Of a DNA stretch of 10,404 bases, positions 10,366 through 10,404 are shown in pieces. The notes under the pieces were generated by a model. It did no database searches. It was given only the letters and a program-made list of their open reading frames with translations, and had not been told where the DNA came from. Each line of letters begins with the position of its first letter. Position 1 is the first letter of the stretch. The DNA comes from Dialister sp. CAG:486 (GTDB lineage: Bacteria; Bacillota; Negativicutes; Veillonellales; Dialisteraceae): positions 1 to 10,404 of the forward strand of contig FR879565.1 of the NCBI GenBank assembly GCA_000434475.1, given 5' to 3'. The position numbers and the translations under genes were made by a program.

Positions 10366-10404
10366 GATTTTTCGCAGTTTTTTGAGAATCTCGGAAGCAG
10401 TGAC

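Overview
The window looks like chromosome from a diderm Firmicute of the Negativicutes (Dialister- or Veillonella-like). It combines strong AGGAGG-type ribosome binding sites and Firmicute-style promoters with a lipid A gene run, lpxC-fabZ-lpxA, which implies an LPS outer membrane. The genus is an inference; no rRNA or marker set is present.

Layout, left to right. Nearly all genes read on the minus strand. 31-840 is a uridine-phosphorylase-type nucleoside phosphorylase. 1206-1649 is a small acidic/lysine-tailed gene broken by one in-frame TAA, directly behind a CNNM/CorC-type membrane protein with CBS domains (1653-2996). 3379-3750 is an ArsR-family repressor with a clear promoter and candidate operator. 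4897-5922 is an HD-domain dGTPase. 6770-7444 is the only plus-strand protein gene, a secreted DUF3298-type protein. 7750-10223 holds lpxA, fabZ and lpxC, transcribed leftwards from a strong promoter at 10337-10365.

The most interesting locus lies in the 'empty' kilobase between arsR and dgt, at about 4460-4765. A 24-codon hydrophobic peptide gene on the minus strand faces a short RNA gene on the plus strand. Both end on the same perfect 14-bp terminator hairpin, and 27-28 nt direct repeats make the RNA complementary to the start codon region of the peptide mRNA. This is the architecture of the Fst/par type I toxin-antitoxin module of plasmid pAD1, here chromosomal and in a different lineage.

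The other non-genic space (about 860-1165, 3105-3330, 3870-4400, 4800-4899, 6000-6720, 7450-7660) is built almost entirely from one modular family of intergenic repeats. Its parts are tandem heptamers (and 9-mers), a GGGC...GCCC hairpin, a GCGGCGC...GCGCCGC hairpin whose loop can hold a second repeat (GTCATCCTGAG...AAGGATCT), and a MITE-like 153-bp element with roughly 40-bp inverted ends. Six copies of the core unit can be aligned by eye. They sit tightly against gene ends and in one case appear to supply a stop codon.

Functionally the lpx genes work together (UDP-3-O-acyl-GlcNAc deacetylation, hydroxyacyl-ACP dehydration and UDP-GlcNAc acylation). The remaining genes are unrelated housekeeping or stress functions, several with their own promoter of the TGCTAYAAT extended -10 type.
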